From: Phyto melanocephala
Taxonomy: Eukaryota > Arthropoda > Insecta > Diptera > Rhinophoridae
DNA: 64,000 nucleotides
Assembly (NCBI GenBank): GCA_941918925.1
Contig: OW799233.1
Location: forward strand, 87,550,055-87,614,054
Reading direction: 5' to 3'
The translations under genes were made by a program, and so were the position numbers. A model generated the notes under the pieces. The model saw only the letters and a list, made by a program, of their open reading frames with translations. It was not told the DNA's origin and made no database searches. Positions 12,608-24,698 of this stretch are shown here, one piece after another (the stretch's first letter is position 1; every line of letters begins with the position of its first letter).

Positions 12608-12812
12608 CAAGGCATATTTATTCATCAGGTAATTGCAGTTCGGAGAGCATTTTTTTGTTTATATTTTTTATATATTAAGTTTGGCATTTGAAATAAATGA
12701 GAGAAGAGAGAAGATTGTTTTTTATTTATGCATTTTGACAGCTGAAATTTAAAATAAGTGATGAAAAAAATAATCAGCTGACGAATCAAGAGTACCTGAT
12801 GAATAAATTCTA
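12608..12812 (+). mobile_element. Short MITE with 16-bp TIRs, copy 2
   Basis: ATTTATTCATCAGGTA at 12616-12631 is repeated in exact inverted form at 12793-12808, about 190 bp apart. There is no coding capacity. Two further copies lie at 527-690 and, inverted and interrupted, at 12960-14850. The superfamily is unknown because no clear target duplication could be read. Confidence 0.7.
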
Positions 12813-12999
12813 TATTTTTAAAGTAATTTTTGTGTGTAAATTGTGAAAGTGTTATAATTCGATATAATTTTTACCAATAATTAATCACTCTATCCACAAA
12901 TTTATAGTAATAAAGATGTATGATTTAAACGTTAAAGGATACAAGAATTTAAGTACTGTTCCAAGGCATATTTACTCATTGGTTGGTCTTGATTCTGAT

Positions 13000-14731
13000 C
13001 AGTGATGGGAAATGAGATTTTCATTTCGGTATCAAAAAATTTTTCTGAGAGTACTTTTCTAACCTCAAGAGCAACAAATCGTTATTTTTTTTTAAATTTT
13101 TAGTAAAGAGTAAAAAAATCTTTATGAAAACAAAAAGTTAACAAAAACCATAAATCAATACATAAAAAGTTAATTTTACCTATAAACAAAACATTTTTTA
13201 AATTTATTTTGTACTTTTAAAGGTATATCACTTTAAACTGAAATAGCCCCTAGATAAATAGCACCAATTGAACAGGAACATAAGTAAATAATTATAATAC
13301 GTGATCAAATGTAATAAAGTTTACAGCAACTACAATTTGTTTGACATTATTTTATTAGATATATCTATACATATATGTCAAAGTTATAACAACAGGAGTC
13401 TTTAGATTTCAATAAATCTTTGGTCTGAATGAGACTTGATACGGTATCAACATTAAGCCTATTTCTTTGTTTGGTTTTTATTAGATTTTGATACGAAAAA
13501 ATCTTCTCTACATTTGCAGAGTAGTGAGGAATAGATAAAATTCCATTTGCAATTTTCGAAATGTCGGAAAACATATATTCGCCCAAAGAGATTTTAGTTT
13601 TAGCCACTTTAGACCAAAAACTACAAATATTTTCGTATTTTAATAATAATAATTAATATTTTCATTTACCAAAGGCTTAAGCTCTTCAACATCTGACAAT
13701 GCCCTGTACTGAGAGTTTATATTTTCAAAATTTTGCCTTTCATTTGGAAACATTTTTAACAGAAGTGGTACAATATTATTAGTTCTACCAGACAAAACGT
13801 TTAATAGAATAAAATAACTTATGATCTTTAAAATGTATTGAAGAAATAAAAAGGTCATTTTGAATGCTGAATCAAAAAATCCGGATCTTATAAATTCGAT
13901 CCTTTCATTTCTTGAATCCCTTTCATAATCGTTTAACTTAAAATAGTACCTCAACGGCTCCCATTGCCCCAAAATTCTATTAACTACTTCCTCCCGTGAA
14001 AGCCACCTGGTTGCTGCATATTTATATATGACATGCAATCCAGTACCGAAATACTCTTGGAATGTTGTGAACTCCTCTCTTCTACTTGAGCTATTGCAAA
14101 AATGGAAATTTGTCTTTTATAAATTTATCAATTTCAATCGGTATTCCATATTTCGATGCAGCGGATGGTGTTAAATTTAGTATGTGGCAAGTGCAACCGT
14201 TTGTAAAAATGTGAGGAATTTTTTTTTTAAACTTTGCTTGCACATCATTCAAGGGGCCCATCATGGCAGCACAGTTGTCGGTTGTAATACCGATCATATT
14301 ATTTAAAGGTATATTGCATAGCTCTACAAATTTTAAAGTACTTTCAAATATGTCATTTGATGAGCTGACATATATTTTAAATAAACCTAAAAATTGATCA
14401 CGACATTGTCCATTAAAGGTTCTAATAACAATCAGTTTTAGTTGATGCTTATATCAGTGCTCTCATCAAGCGCTATCGAAAAATAATTCAATTTACAAAA
14501 ATCAGAAATATCAGTAATATTTTATGTTAAACAAAATAAAAAGACATAATAAGAACTAGAGTTGCCATTTTCATAAACTACAAATGATGAAGGGGAAATG
14601 CTAAAACAGAATTTAAAAAATCAATGGTTTTAAATTTTAGACGTATCAAATGTTACAGAGGAGTAACACGGTATTTTTTCAAATGAAATAGTATCAAAAA
14701 AAGTACGATCGTAACAACTTTTCCATCACTG
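13000..14731 (-). mobile_element. hAT transposon remnant, 1.73 kb, complete ends
   Basis: Both ends read CAGTGATGG inward (13000-13008 and the complement at 14723-14731), the CAGNG-type start usual for hAT elements. The 8-bp direct repeat ATTCTGAT flanks it at 12992-12999 and 14732-14739, the size hAT transposases generate. A broken hAT transposase lies inside on the minus strand. The N-terminal part of the protein (BED-type zinc finger region) is not recognisable, so this is an internally decayed or deleted copy. A shorter relative lies at 58834-59517. Confidence 0.92.
13365..14510 (-). pseudogene. hAT-family transposase, frameshifted
   Basis: Read 14510 to 13365. It contains, in family order: ALDESTDIS near 14460; TTDNCAAMMG plus a CTCHILNL segment (14091-14297); SSSRREEFTTFQ then ATRWLSREEVVNRIL (about 14080-13980); and the C-terminal dimerisation block with FWSKVAKTKISLGEYM, HYSANVEKIFS and LIKTKQRNRLNVDTVSSLI (13630-13400). 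These are typical of hAT transposases of the ZBED/ZMYM-like group. The pieces lie in different frames with shifts near 14440, 14100 and 13635, and the first motif is followed by an in-frame stop. It cannot make transposase. The start is lost, so the 5' limit is where similarity fades. Confidence 0.88.
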
Positions 14732-14850
14732 ATTCTGATTATTTATTATTATTTTCTCATTTCTCATTTATTTCAAATGTCTAACTACGATTAAAAATGT
14801 AAACAAAAAAATTCTCTCGGAACTGCGATTATAAATGGTTTGGTACTAAT

Positions 14851-17039
14851 CATAATACGAACACCACACATACATACATAAATTATTTGCCATATTTACG
14901 ATTAATTAAATGTTAAACTTGTGATTAAAAACTTAAAACATTTCTATGGCTGTTGTAAAAATATCGTTAATGAAATTTGAACAGAAAATATAACACTTTT
15001 TTGCATACAAAAATAAAAATAAAAAAAACTTCCAGTTTACATACTCGTACATACTTATGTAGATACAATTCAATTTATGTATTAAATTAATGAATAGTTT
15101 TTAAATGTAATGATATTCATTCAATAGATTTATTGACATTTCCTATACAACAATTTTTCATTCACACTTTTCTTCGTTCCTTCATTCATGTATGCATGAA
15201 TGACAACAATAACAGCAACAACAACAACAACAACAGTAAAATGTTGATTTTATTTGCTAAACAGAAGCTTTAGTTTATAATGCCAAACGGCTTAGCAGGT
15301 TTTATATAATAAAACTTAAGCATTTAATTGCCACAAATGTACGAGTATATAAAGTTAAGATCTGTTGTAATACTGTTGTATAAATTGGTATTATAATTAA
15401 GATACTTGCTTAAAAATAAAAGCAAAATACCGCCAGGCAGCAAGGTGAGCTCGATATTTATGAATGAAAATTTAAAAAAAAGAAAAAAATACTAAAATTG
15501 TATGCACAAGTCGTATGTGATTATACAAAAACGTATTTATGCATAAGGAACACTGATAAGTTTGTGAGATCTGTAATAAAGCGTGGGAATTATAAATGAA
15601 AAATGTAAATAATTCAAACTATTCTATTTTGCACACTTTAAAACAGTTTTGCATTTATTTATTTTGAAAAAAAAAAATATATAAAAATTAAAACAATAAT
15701 ATTTTTTTAATAAATTTAGTAAATGTCACACAACACACGCTAGCACACATACAAACATTCATATACGCAAGGGAATAAAAACGTATGTTTTATTTCATTG
15801 AATAAATGAAAATAAAAATACGAGTTGGTATTTTCAATTCAAACTGCACCCCATTGTTAAATGTTGCTTTCAACAATTTTAAAGAAAATATTATTTTTTT
15901 TTTCAAAAACAAATTATAAATGAAAACATTTGAATATCGTCGTGAAGTCGTGTGTCATAAATGGCATTTCTACCCTTCGTTTCTTTAAAATAATGTCAGA
16001 AATGTTTCCAGTGTCTTTTTGTTGGTGTTTTATTAAATAATGCTTATTTTGCATACGGAAACGCCTCGAATGTCAATTTACAAATAGTGGTGTAAAAAAG
16101 GAATGATAAGTGAAAACAGTGAAAACTTTTCCCATTATGATAAATTTCTTTTCTTTTTGCAAACATGCAAACGTACACATATACAATCTATTAGAGTAGA
16201 GATTTAATACATAATTTTCTGCAATCCTTCACAATATAACATTGAAATTGAACCTTAAACTATAAAGTTTTTTCCTTGAAACGTACATACAGTTGTCCTT
16301 ATTACTTATTACTCTTTCAAAATACGGTATTATCACTCTTATACCGTTTAACTTTTGCAATACATTCTTACGCCTAAAATCACCCCAGTTATTTTGAGTT
16401 CTTGTTCTTGTGTTCGCATCTTATCAAAAAATCACCTGTCTCTCACCTTAAGTAATTCACTTATCTCTAGACCATCACTACATATTTTTACGGCCGATTT
16501 AACAATGACCGTTCGTTCTACTTACTGTTCATATAGACCTGGTAACCAAAATACAATTTTAGAGAAATTTTTATCAAACTTGAAAAATTTGTTGCTTTTT
16601 AATAAAAAAAAAAATTCAAATAAATAGGGTTTAGAATCAGTACATAACTTGTGCTGGCTTAACACTTTTTGGGTACTTACCTGGGCTTAACAACAAAAAT
16701 CCATCTTTAAATTTTAGTAAAGTGCACTGAAGCGAAATAAAGTTTTAATTCTTAGATGGATTCATTCAGTTGTGAACTTAGATAAAGAAAAGTTAGCTTT
16801 AAGGTTTCCCCTATCATACCAAAATTGTCTTAAAAGAATATTGTTTTAAAATATTTTAGAAATATGACTAGTTTGGCATTTTTTAAACATATAGAAGTAG
16901 ATTTATAAGCTTCTACGATTTAACTAAAATTTCGTAAATTTATCAGACATTTTTTTTAATAAGTTCAGTTCAGGGTAAGACATACATACATAACAAAATA
17001 TTCGTGACCACTAAAATTTAAAAATTTTTGTTCTAAGCT
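14851..17039. other. Apparently unique AT-rich DNA, no gene seen
   Basis: Over 2 kb with no supportable exon. A plus-strand frame at 16355-16627 (serine/leucine-rich, ending in lysine/asparagine from a poly-A tract) has no recognisable domain and is not called. Confidence 0.6.
15203..15236. repeat. (CAA)n microsatellite
   Basis: A run of CAA units with two interruptions (AAT, CAG). Confidence 0.85.
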
Positions 17040-17330
17040 TTATTTACATTTGTATCTAAAAGTGTAACGCGACGCACACAGACCAAACGCAAAACTTTTA
17101 GGGGGTAAAAGAGGGTAAAATCGGTAACCTTATCTCTGCCAAACTAAAAATAATACAGATGAACTTAAAAATTTACACAAAAATAAGGTGTCTAGCCGTT
17201 TTTTTTTAATTTTTAACGCCTGAAGGGAAAAACAGATTCAATATTTTGACACATTTTTGGAACCTCTGTTACTTTTAATTATAAAGTCATAGGAAAAAGT
17301 TTTTAGAAATAGAGAATACTTAGATAAAAT
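17040..17330 (-). mobile_element. CTAG-type repeat, family B, 3' fragment
   Basis: On the minus strand the sequence ends GCGTTACACTTTTAGATAC, matching the ACGTTACTCTTTTATATA end of the element at 39157-43258. The preceding GGTTACCGATTTTACCC and the ACCCCC segment match 43060-43080 and 55250-55270. Only the 3' end is recognisable. Confidence 0.5.
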
Positions 17331-18029
17331 GTTAGGAAAGTTCTAGAGGAACGAGAAAATGTACTCAAAAGGGTGAAATACGAGATAATATTTATATATA
17401 GTTTATAATTACTGGAATAAATAAATAGGGCTTTCCTAAGACATAGAAAATTATATAATTTAGTGAAATTTGAAACGAGGTAGAAAGGGTAGGAAAAGGC
17501 AAACAAGAGTAGATGTATTCGCCTTAAATTATGTCGATTAAAATATTTTGTTGCTAAAGAAAGTATTTGAATATTTTAAACTTAAAATTTATACATTTGT
17601 ATGGGAAACCCCGAAATGTACTTTTCCATATTATTATGGTAGTTTTTGTAAAGGGTCCGCCATCTAACGTTTCTTCTCAACTAGTGCTTATTTCGTGAAT
17701 GGTAACACTTAACGAATATGGTTATGTATACGCTTGAACAACGCTTTTATTTTCTTATGGAAACATTAAATTAATTTGTGATAACAAAATAATTTCTTCA
17801 TAAAAAATTACAATGGATTTTAGCCAGAAAAAAACGAAAAATATTTAATAAAAAAATTGGGTATATTTACGTAAATGTTACCAACACCTTATTGTCAAAA
17901 GTTAGGTTATTTATTGTATTCTTAACTATTCAGCCAATATTGCAGGCTTGTTTTATAACAACCATATTTCTAAATAGACTTAAAAAATATAACAATGATT
18001 ACAAATAATGATGTTAAAAAATAAAAAAA
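17331..18029. other. AT-rich DNA, no gene seen
   Basis: Minus-strand frames here are low-complexity and unsupported. Confidence 0.6.
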
Positions 18030-18736
18030 AACAAGTAAGTGGCTATATTCGGCCATACCGAATCTTATATACCCTTCAAAACGTGTAGTCATGCAATAAC
18101 AATTGTTTGTATTACCATTCATCTCATTAATATGAAATGCGTACGTATACATACATACATATACTTAGTTTCATTATCTTTATAATGACTTTATCCGCTG
18201 AAAAACATCCCATTGTAAAATTATAATTATAATTGAGTTATGAATTTATGTTAAAAAAATAAAAGAAAAAAAAAAAAAAAAGAAAAAAAAATAAAATAAA
18301 AATTAAATAAAAATTAAAAAAAAAAATAAAAACAAAAAATAAATAAAACCAAAAAAATAAAAATAAAACAAGATAAAAATTTTCTTTTTCACTGGGATTC
18401 GAACCTACGTTCATCCTGTTTGTATTGGTGTGAAAAGACGAGGTGGTCTAGGTTTTTTAATCATATCTCAGTTGTTAATAGATCGTTGTTACTGATTTTC
18501 AATATCGATCCGCTAACTGATATTTTGGTACCTTATACGGGTCTTGAAAATGTCTGGGGGTTTCAAAAAGTTGATTTCAACATACACACGGACAGACGGA
18601 CAATGCTGTATTGACCCCCCTTGCTCATGAGCTTTTAGAAAATATATACTTTATGTGGTCTGAAATCAAAATTGAAGAAATTTCACACGGAATTGCAAAC
18701 CTATATATACCCTTACACTCACTGTGAAAGGTATAA
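18030..18736 (-). mobile_element. HINE-like element, family 1, near-complete
   Basis: Read on the minus strand: 5' end with TATACCTTTCACAGTG, CAATTCCGTGTGAAATTTC, a reduced GTCCGTCTGTCCG block (18590-18600), GATATTGAAAATCAG, then GGTTCGAATCCCAGTG next to a long A/T arm (18245-18380). The 3' side has GAAGGGTATATAAG and the hairpin ATTCGGTATGGCCGAAT, then ACTTACTTGTT. The GGTTCGAATCC segment is tRNA B-box-like, but no A box at tRNA spacing is seen. Confidence 0.8.
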
Positions 18737-18779
18737 AAAACAGAGAAAGAAATACTGACACCTAGAAGAAAGCTTTAAA

Positions 18780-19262
18780 AGAAAACTTAAAATTAGCCTG
18801 ATGTTTATTTCAAACCACATAAGGTATATATTTACTGAAAGCTTATAACCAAGGAAGTCGATTAAGCAATGGGCATCTGTCCGTAAATTGGTTGAAATTA
18901 ACTTTTTGAATCCTCCACATGTTCAATAGATGTGTAAGTGGTTTGAATCCTTTTGTGGCACAACATGATGCAGCTTCAAAAACTATTTCTTAGAAAATCT
19001 GTCAAATTGGTTTAAAACTAACAGAGATATAAGGTCAAGAAACACACTGCTTCAGGGTTTTTTTTAATATTTACAAACAAGAATAGGTTTTTTCAGTTTT
19101 CAGACAAACGAGGGAATCGATGTGGATATAAAAAAAAAATTGCTGTAATAGCAGAATATAATAACTATTAATAAATTTTTAATCCATGATTGCTGTCATT
19201 AGAAAATGGCGTACATAAAATTTATATAAGGATTATCTCTAATTACGCGAAACGGCTGGAAT
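18780..19262 (+). mobile_element. HINE-like element, family 2, decayed
   Basis: GAAAGCTTATAACCAAGGAAG, GTCGATTAAGCAATGGGC, a short TGTCCGTAAATTGGTTG remnant, AAACTAACAGAGATATAAG and an AAATGGCG-type unit near 19204 follow family 2 order. Both ends are eroded. Confidence 0.5.
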
Positions 19263-19443
19263 AAAGTTTAGTATGACAGACAGACAACACCCTGAAAAAA
19301 TTTCAGTTTGTATTCTTGATCGTTGTCTATATACATCGCCATCGAAATTGTTGAAAAATATTTCCTACTCAGACACAGTTTTTTTACAATCCTATAAGAT
19401 CAAATTTAACGCTTTGTTTACATCTTTCACAATTATTTTAAGA

Positions 19444-20186
19444 ACTAGCCAAACCCGGCGCGCGTTGCTACGCCCCTTAATGAATCGAAATGCATTCTGA
19501 ATTTTAATTGAATATCAAGTGCAAAAACCTAAATATTATAATTTTTTTTATGGGCGTGGCACTGCCCACTTCTCTAATCACGAAATTGTAAAGTCATAAC
19601 AGCTCAATATGTGTGCAAAGTTTCAGAATAATCGGTCCAGTGCAAGTACCTCTAAATAATACCTATTTTTTATGGGCGTGGCACTGCCCACTTTTCTAAT
19701 CATGAAATTATTTAGTTATGACAGCTCAATATGAGTGCAAAGTTTCAGAAAAATCGGTCTGGTGCAAGTACCTCAAAATTATAACGTTTTTTTATGGGCG
19801 TGGCCCTGCCCACTTTTTTAATAACGAAATTATATGGTTATGACAGCTTAGTATGTGTGCAAAGTTTCAGAAAAATCGGTCCAGTGCAAGTACCTCAAAA
19901 TTAAAACTTTTTTAGGGGCGTGGCCCCGCCCACTTTTCTTATCACGAAATTATTTAGTCATGACAGCTCGATATGTGTGCAAAGTTTCAGAAAAATCGGT
20001 CAAGTGCAAGTAGCTAAAACTGATAACTAATTTTTTATGGGCGTGGCTCCGCCCACTTTTTTTATCCATAAACACTCCCTGGTATGTGTATAACAACTTA
20101 CCCAAGTTTGAGCCCGATCGGTTTTACAGTTTCTGAGTCTATAGCTAACACACACACACAGAGTTTCACTTTTATATATATAGATA
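19444..20186 (+). mobile_element. CTAG-type repeat, family A, copy 1 (GC-box minisatellite)
   Basis: Starts ACTAGCCAAACCCGGCGCG and ends GTTTCACTTTTATATATATAG. Inside are five tandem units of about 122 bp, each with GGGCGTGGC.(C)(C)GCCCACTTTT at 19552, 19674, 19796, 19916 and 20039, then ATCACGAAATT, CAGCTCAATATGTGTGC and AAAATCGGTCCAGTGC. A (CA)n tract precedes the end. Two further copies are at 23419-24157 and, inverted, 28183-28683. The transposon class is not clear to me; similar CTAG...TATATATAGAT repeats are widespread in insects. Confidence 0.8.
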
Positions 20187-21280
20187 TGTAACTAACAACT
20201 AAACAAATTTCAAATTTACGTGCATATCTCTTTTATTAAACCTCTTTCAAAATAACATTAACGATGTCAAACTAACAAACCTACAATGTTAAGTCAATTA
20301 AAACAAAAAATATTCCATTGTTGTTAAATATGTATCTTCTTCGTACAATTCACCTCGAGCATAAGTGTGATAAATTCTGATTGTTTTTTTTTTTATTTTT
20401 TTTTTATTTGCGTTTTTAATATTTATTTCTTTTTTGCTTACGTTGATTGTACGAAATATCGTTAGTGGTTGGTATCTGCTTTAAACAGGTTGTAAATCAT
20501 TTTGATTTCTTTCTTTATCTGTTATCTGCCACACTACAAACAACATTAAATGAAATTTTTTAATATACAACAATATTTTTTTTTTATTATTCCCGTTTCT
20601 GTTTTTATTCTAAAGTATTTGTTTTTTCTTCTTTGACTTGTGTTATCACTGTGAGTTTATGATGTTTGTTGTATATTTTATTTAAATAAAAATAAAAAGT
20701 AATAACAAAAATGATATAAAATATCAAATAAGTATTATTTACGTATCTCTGCATACAGTGGTTTTATTGCAAAATTATGAAAAAAATGAAGAATCAACAT
20801 CTGTACATGTTTTTTTTTTAAATTTTATTTTTAAATATTTCGATTATGACATTGTTAATTACTATACATTTTAATAAGTATATGTGCTAGTTTGTGTGTG
20901 GGTAATTGTGAAATTTGTTTATTTATTTTAGTTTTTAAGAGAGAGTTTATTTTCGGGAGAAAATCTTGACTTAAATATTTACGTATGATGACCTTGTTTT
21001 AAATACAAACATAAATACATACATACATATATCAAGAATTTTTCATCTGTTTTATTTTCATTTGAAATAATTTACTATGTTTCCTTTTTATTTCAACTAA
21101 TTTTAATAAAATAAAATTTTTTTAAAGTTGTTAATAAAAACCTTCGTGGGTCTGTAAAAGTCCTTATGTGTTCCGATATAGTCTACTTATTACAAATGTT
21201 TTAAAAAAAGTTAATGCAACCAAAATACCAAAATACCAAAAACCAAATGTCAATTTGATATATCCATATGGTGGAATACC
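20187..21280. other. AT-rich DNA, no gene seen
   Basis: T-rich and A-rich tracts and a (TACA)n-like stretch near 21015; no gene supported. Confidence 0.65.
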
Positions 21281-22283
21281 TACACAGAAAAAAATATAGC
21301 TAAAATTTGTTTAATTAATTGAATTTTTAATTTGTTTTTGAATTCTAATTTTATTTTTCATTAATTTAATTAAATTTTTTAATTGATATTAAATATTTTC
21401 AAAAAACAAAGAGATTTCTGTCAGTTGAAAAAAATTTAAAAAAATAAAATATATTATTTTAAATGACATTTACTTGAAAATTTAATTTTAAGAATAAATT
21501 TAATATAATTGTTACTCAAGGAGCGAAATAATGAAAAATTGTCGCCAATCTGCAAGAGAAAGTTCTGGTAAGTGCACATGCGTACATATATAACAATATG
21601 TTCTGCTTTAAATATAATAGATGGTTTCGGTTTCATTGTAGGTATGCCAAAATTCATTACATATTTATTGTGTGCCTTTATATTCCTCAGAATTATCATT
21701 TTAATAGGTAAGTTAGTTGATTTTCTTCACTCTGCCTGATCAAGCCTTTTTACCGGTTAATGTTCCTTTATATCTAGGTCGTTGATGCTAAAAACTATTT
21801 TTGGAAATCCGGCTTTTGATATGGTATAGTATGTGTATGTGAGTGCAACACTATTTCTTATCATTAATTTTATTATACATATAAGTAACGAAATATAATT
21901 AAAAATATAAATTCCTTTGTAATATAAATGTAGTATAATAAGAATAAACAAATATAAAAAAAAAGAATATTTTTTTTGTATTTTTTTAAACAGGTTTAAT
22001 GAATTATATTATTGATATAATAAATGATTTAATATTATAAAACCCAAATCTCAAATAAAGATATGATTAAATTAATTAAAATCATTTTTGAAATTTATTG
22101 AAAATTTTAATTAATTTTTTAATACTGTTGTAATTGATATTTTTCTCCATATTTTTTCAATTAAAACTATTAATTTTCATTTAATTAATAGTATCATTTT
22201 GATGATTGGAGCAAAATTAAACAATTTTTTAATTAATAATATTAATTTCGTAATTAAAATCCATATTTATTTTTTTCTGTGTA
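21281..22283. mobile_element. Foldback/TIR element, TACACAGAAAAAAATA ends
   Basis: TACACAGAAAAAAATA at 21281-21296 is present as an exact inverted copy ending at 22283. Next to each terminus lie AT-rich arms dominated by TTAATTAA-type motifs (21297-21440 and about 21970-22262) that are broadly complementary. The middle, 21440-21960, is more complex and may be a later insertion or the original core. No transposase frame is visible. The outer T/A could be a TA target site as in Tc1/mariner MITEs, but this is not proven. Confidence 0.65.
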
Positions 22284-22499
22284 CATCTCAGTTTTTTTTT
22301 TATAATTTTCTTGTAAAAAAGAATATTAGTCTCATGTGCAGGTACCAATTCAACATGAAGTAAAAGGAAAAAAAGTAAAATTTAAATATTTGCCTTTACA
22401 TTTTCTCAAGTTTTTAACAACAATAAAATAAGCATTTAATAAATATTAAAAAAAAAGTCACTCTAGTTGGTAAGAAAAAATTAAAAATCATCTTATGGG

Positions 22500-22702
22500 A
22501 AACACCATAGTTTAGGTAGAACAGGCAGCTGTTGTACAGCTCACTTGGGTCCATTATATTGATCCCTTTTGTGATACCTAAATGGAAAAGAAAAGAGAGA
22601 AGAGAAACAGACATGTCCAGAGTCTCTGACGGGTATTGAACCCGCAACCCCCAAACTAGCAGACCAGCACACTGACTAGTTAGTTCACCGGGGCACGCCA
22701 TG
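22500..22702 (-). mobile_element. tRNA-derived SINE, copy 1
   Basis: On the minus strand the head (22702 to about 22625) has a T-arm-like GCGGGTTCAATACCCGTC with a B box GGTTCAATACC, and upstream TGAACTAACTAGTCAG in the A-box position. A non-tRNA tail follows with AGAGTCTCTGGACATG, pyrimidine-rich sequence and TGGACCCAAGTGAGCTG. A second copy with corresponding boxes is at 37036-37118. It is too diverged from a cloverleaf to be a functional tRNA. A minus-strand frame crossing it is a shadow. Confidence 0.65.
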
Positions 22703-23418
22703 GGAAACACAATGAACATTAAATAATTGTGACGGAATTCCCAAAAATACACTACTAGATGAATTTTCACAAAAATTACTTGATCTTTTTTTTAATTTTA
22801 TTAAAACTCACACGTGACTAAAGACAACAAATTTAATTCAAATTAATCAACACTGTAGTTCTATTTTCCTGAGTTACAGATTTCTGAGCTTCATACTCAC
22901 CCATAGTTGTTCCTTTCGATATAAGTCGCCTCAATAGTGTTGATTCGGAGATCAACATTATTAAATTATTATTTTTAATAGAGATATATTTTTAAATTAT
23001 TTGTCATTCTTTAACATAATAATTTAGCATGTTTCACTACAACGTAAATGGTCGAAAATGCAAATAACAATTCAATGTAAAGCAAATAAAAAACAAATAA
23101 AAAACACTTGGTTGATTCACATATTGTCATATAGTTTCAAATTTTTTTATTGGTTTAAGCATTTTTAATTATTTTAAAATTTTAGACAATCATCACTTTA
23201 TGGTAATATAATGTGTGATAGTATAAAAGTTTATTAAAAATTTTCTATATATTTTCCCCGTATTCATAACTATTCTTTAAGTTTAATAATAAACTATTTC
23301 TGATATCATTTAATCTCTCGTTTTAGTTTTGATGTCTCACAGTTATGCGGATATAATGAAATTGAACTTTGCATGAACTTTAAATATATTTACTTGGTTG
23401 TTGCGTGTTATATAAGTA
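22703..23418. other. AT-rich DNA, no gene seen
   Basis: No supported feature. Confidence 0.65.
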
Positions 23419-24157
23419 ACTAGAAAAGCACGGCGCGTTTTGCTACGCCACTTAATGAATAAAAATGCATTCTGAATTTTAATTGAATATCAAGTACAAG
23501 AAGCTAAAGTTATAACTTTTTTTTATGGGCGTGGCACTGTCCACTTTTCTAATCAGGAAAATGTTCAGTCATTAGAGCTCAATATGTATGCAAAGTCTCA
23601 GAAAAATCGGTGAAGTTCAAGTAGCTGAAAATGATAACTTTCTTTATGGGCGTGACACTGCCCACTTTTCTAATCAAGAAATTGTATAGTCATGACAACT
23701 CAATATGTGTGCAAAGTTTCACAAAAATCGGTCCAGAGCAAATACTCCAAAATTATAACTTTTGTATGGGCGTGGCCCTGCCCACTTTTCTAATCACAAA
23801 ATCATAAGTCATGGCAGCTCAGTATGTGTGCAAGGTTTCAGAAAAATCGGTCCAGTGCAAGTACCTTAAAATTATAACTTTTTTTATGGGCGTGGCCCCG
23901 CCCAATTTTCTAATCACGAAATCATATAGTCGCGACAGCTCAATATGTGTGTGCAAGTTTCAGAAAAATCGGTTAAGTGCAAGTAGCTAAAACTGATAAC
24001 TAATTTTTTATGGGCGTGGCCCCGCCCACTTTTCCACCCACAAACACTCCCTGGAGTGTGTACAACAACTTGCTAAACTTTGAGTCCGATCGGTTTTACA
24101 GTTTCGGAGTCTATAGCTAACACACACACACAGAGTTTCACTTTTATATATATAGAT
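23419..24157 (+). mobile_element. CTAG-type repeat, family A, copy 2
   Basis: Starts AACTAGAAAAGCACGGCGCG and ends GTTTCACTTTTATATATATAG. Five GC-box units start at 23527, 23648, 23768, 23888 and 24012, again about 121 bp apart. Unit number and order match copy 1, so the array was probably part of the mobile unit rather than amplified separately at each site. Confidence 0.8.
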
Positions 24158-24477
24158 GTAGATAAAAATTTAGGGTAAAGTAAAGATAATAAAATGAATT
24201 TTAGTAATAACAGAAAATTCCAATATATTTAGTTTAACTATTTAATACTAATGTCAATATATTTTTACTTTTATTTACATCAGGTAAATAAATAATTGAC
24301 CTTTATTATTAAATACTTGATTTTCCTAATCTGGACATAAAATACTTGTATGAGCAAACACCAAAATATTTTTTTTGACGCTAAGCAAAATTTATAAAAA
24401 ATAAAATACACATATAACCTTTTGACAAGATTGGATAAGGATTGTGGTATTTTCTGTAAAATTGAGATACTACGCAT

Positions 24478-24698
24478 CCGTGTTGAAAACTTTTTGAAGA
24501 CCCCGACATCGTCAATACCCGTGTAAGTTACAAAATATCAGAAATATTTGAGTTCAGATCGGTATTGAAAACAAAAAAATCGGTCAATAAATGACTGAGC
24601 AGCTCGTCTTTTCACAACACATTAATACAAACTGGATGAAAATGATGAAGGGCATTATCAGATTCGGCATGGCTGAATATAGCACTCTTACTTGTTTT
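24478..24698 (+). mobile_element. HINE-like element, family 1, deletion derivative
   Basis: Keeps an internal piece (TTTTTGAAGACCCCGACATCG, ATATCAGAAATATTTGAG) and then jumps to the 3' end with GATTCGGCATGGCTGAAT and ATAGCACTCTTACTTGTTT. The A/T-rich arm is missing. Confidence 0.7.

Larger units (their letters stand above)
12960..14850 (-). mobile_element. MITE copy 3, inverted and split by a hAT insertion
   Basis: The right part (about 14740-14845), read in reverse, gives AATCGCAGTTCCGAGAG, TTTTTTGTTTACATTTTT and GACATTTGAAATAAATGAG, matching copy 2. The left part (12962-12999), read in reverse, supplies the missing end (AATCAAGACC...ATGAGTAAATATGCC). Removing 13000-14731 and one 8-bp repeat restores a continuous MITE, so the hAT landed in a pre-existing copy. 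Confidence 0.7.

Noticed and set aside
22625..22702. Functional tRNA gene
   Set aside because: Only the T-arm and an approximate A box are recognisable; no full cloverleaf or anticodon arm can be folded, and a second diverged copy exists, so a SINE is more likely.
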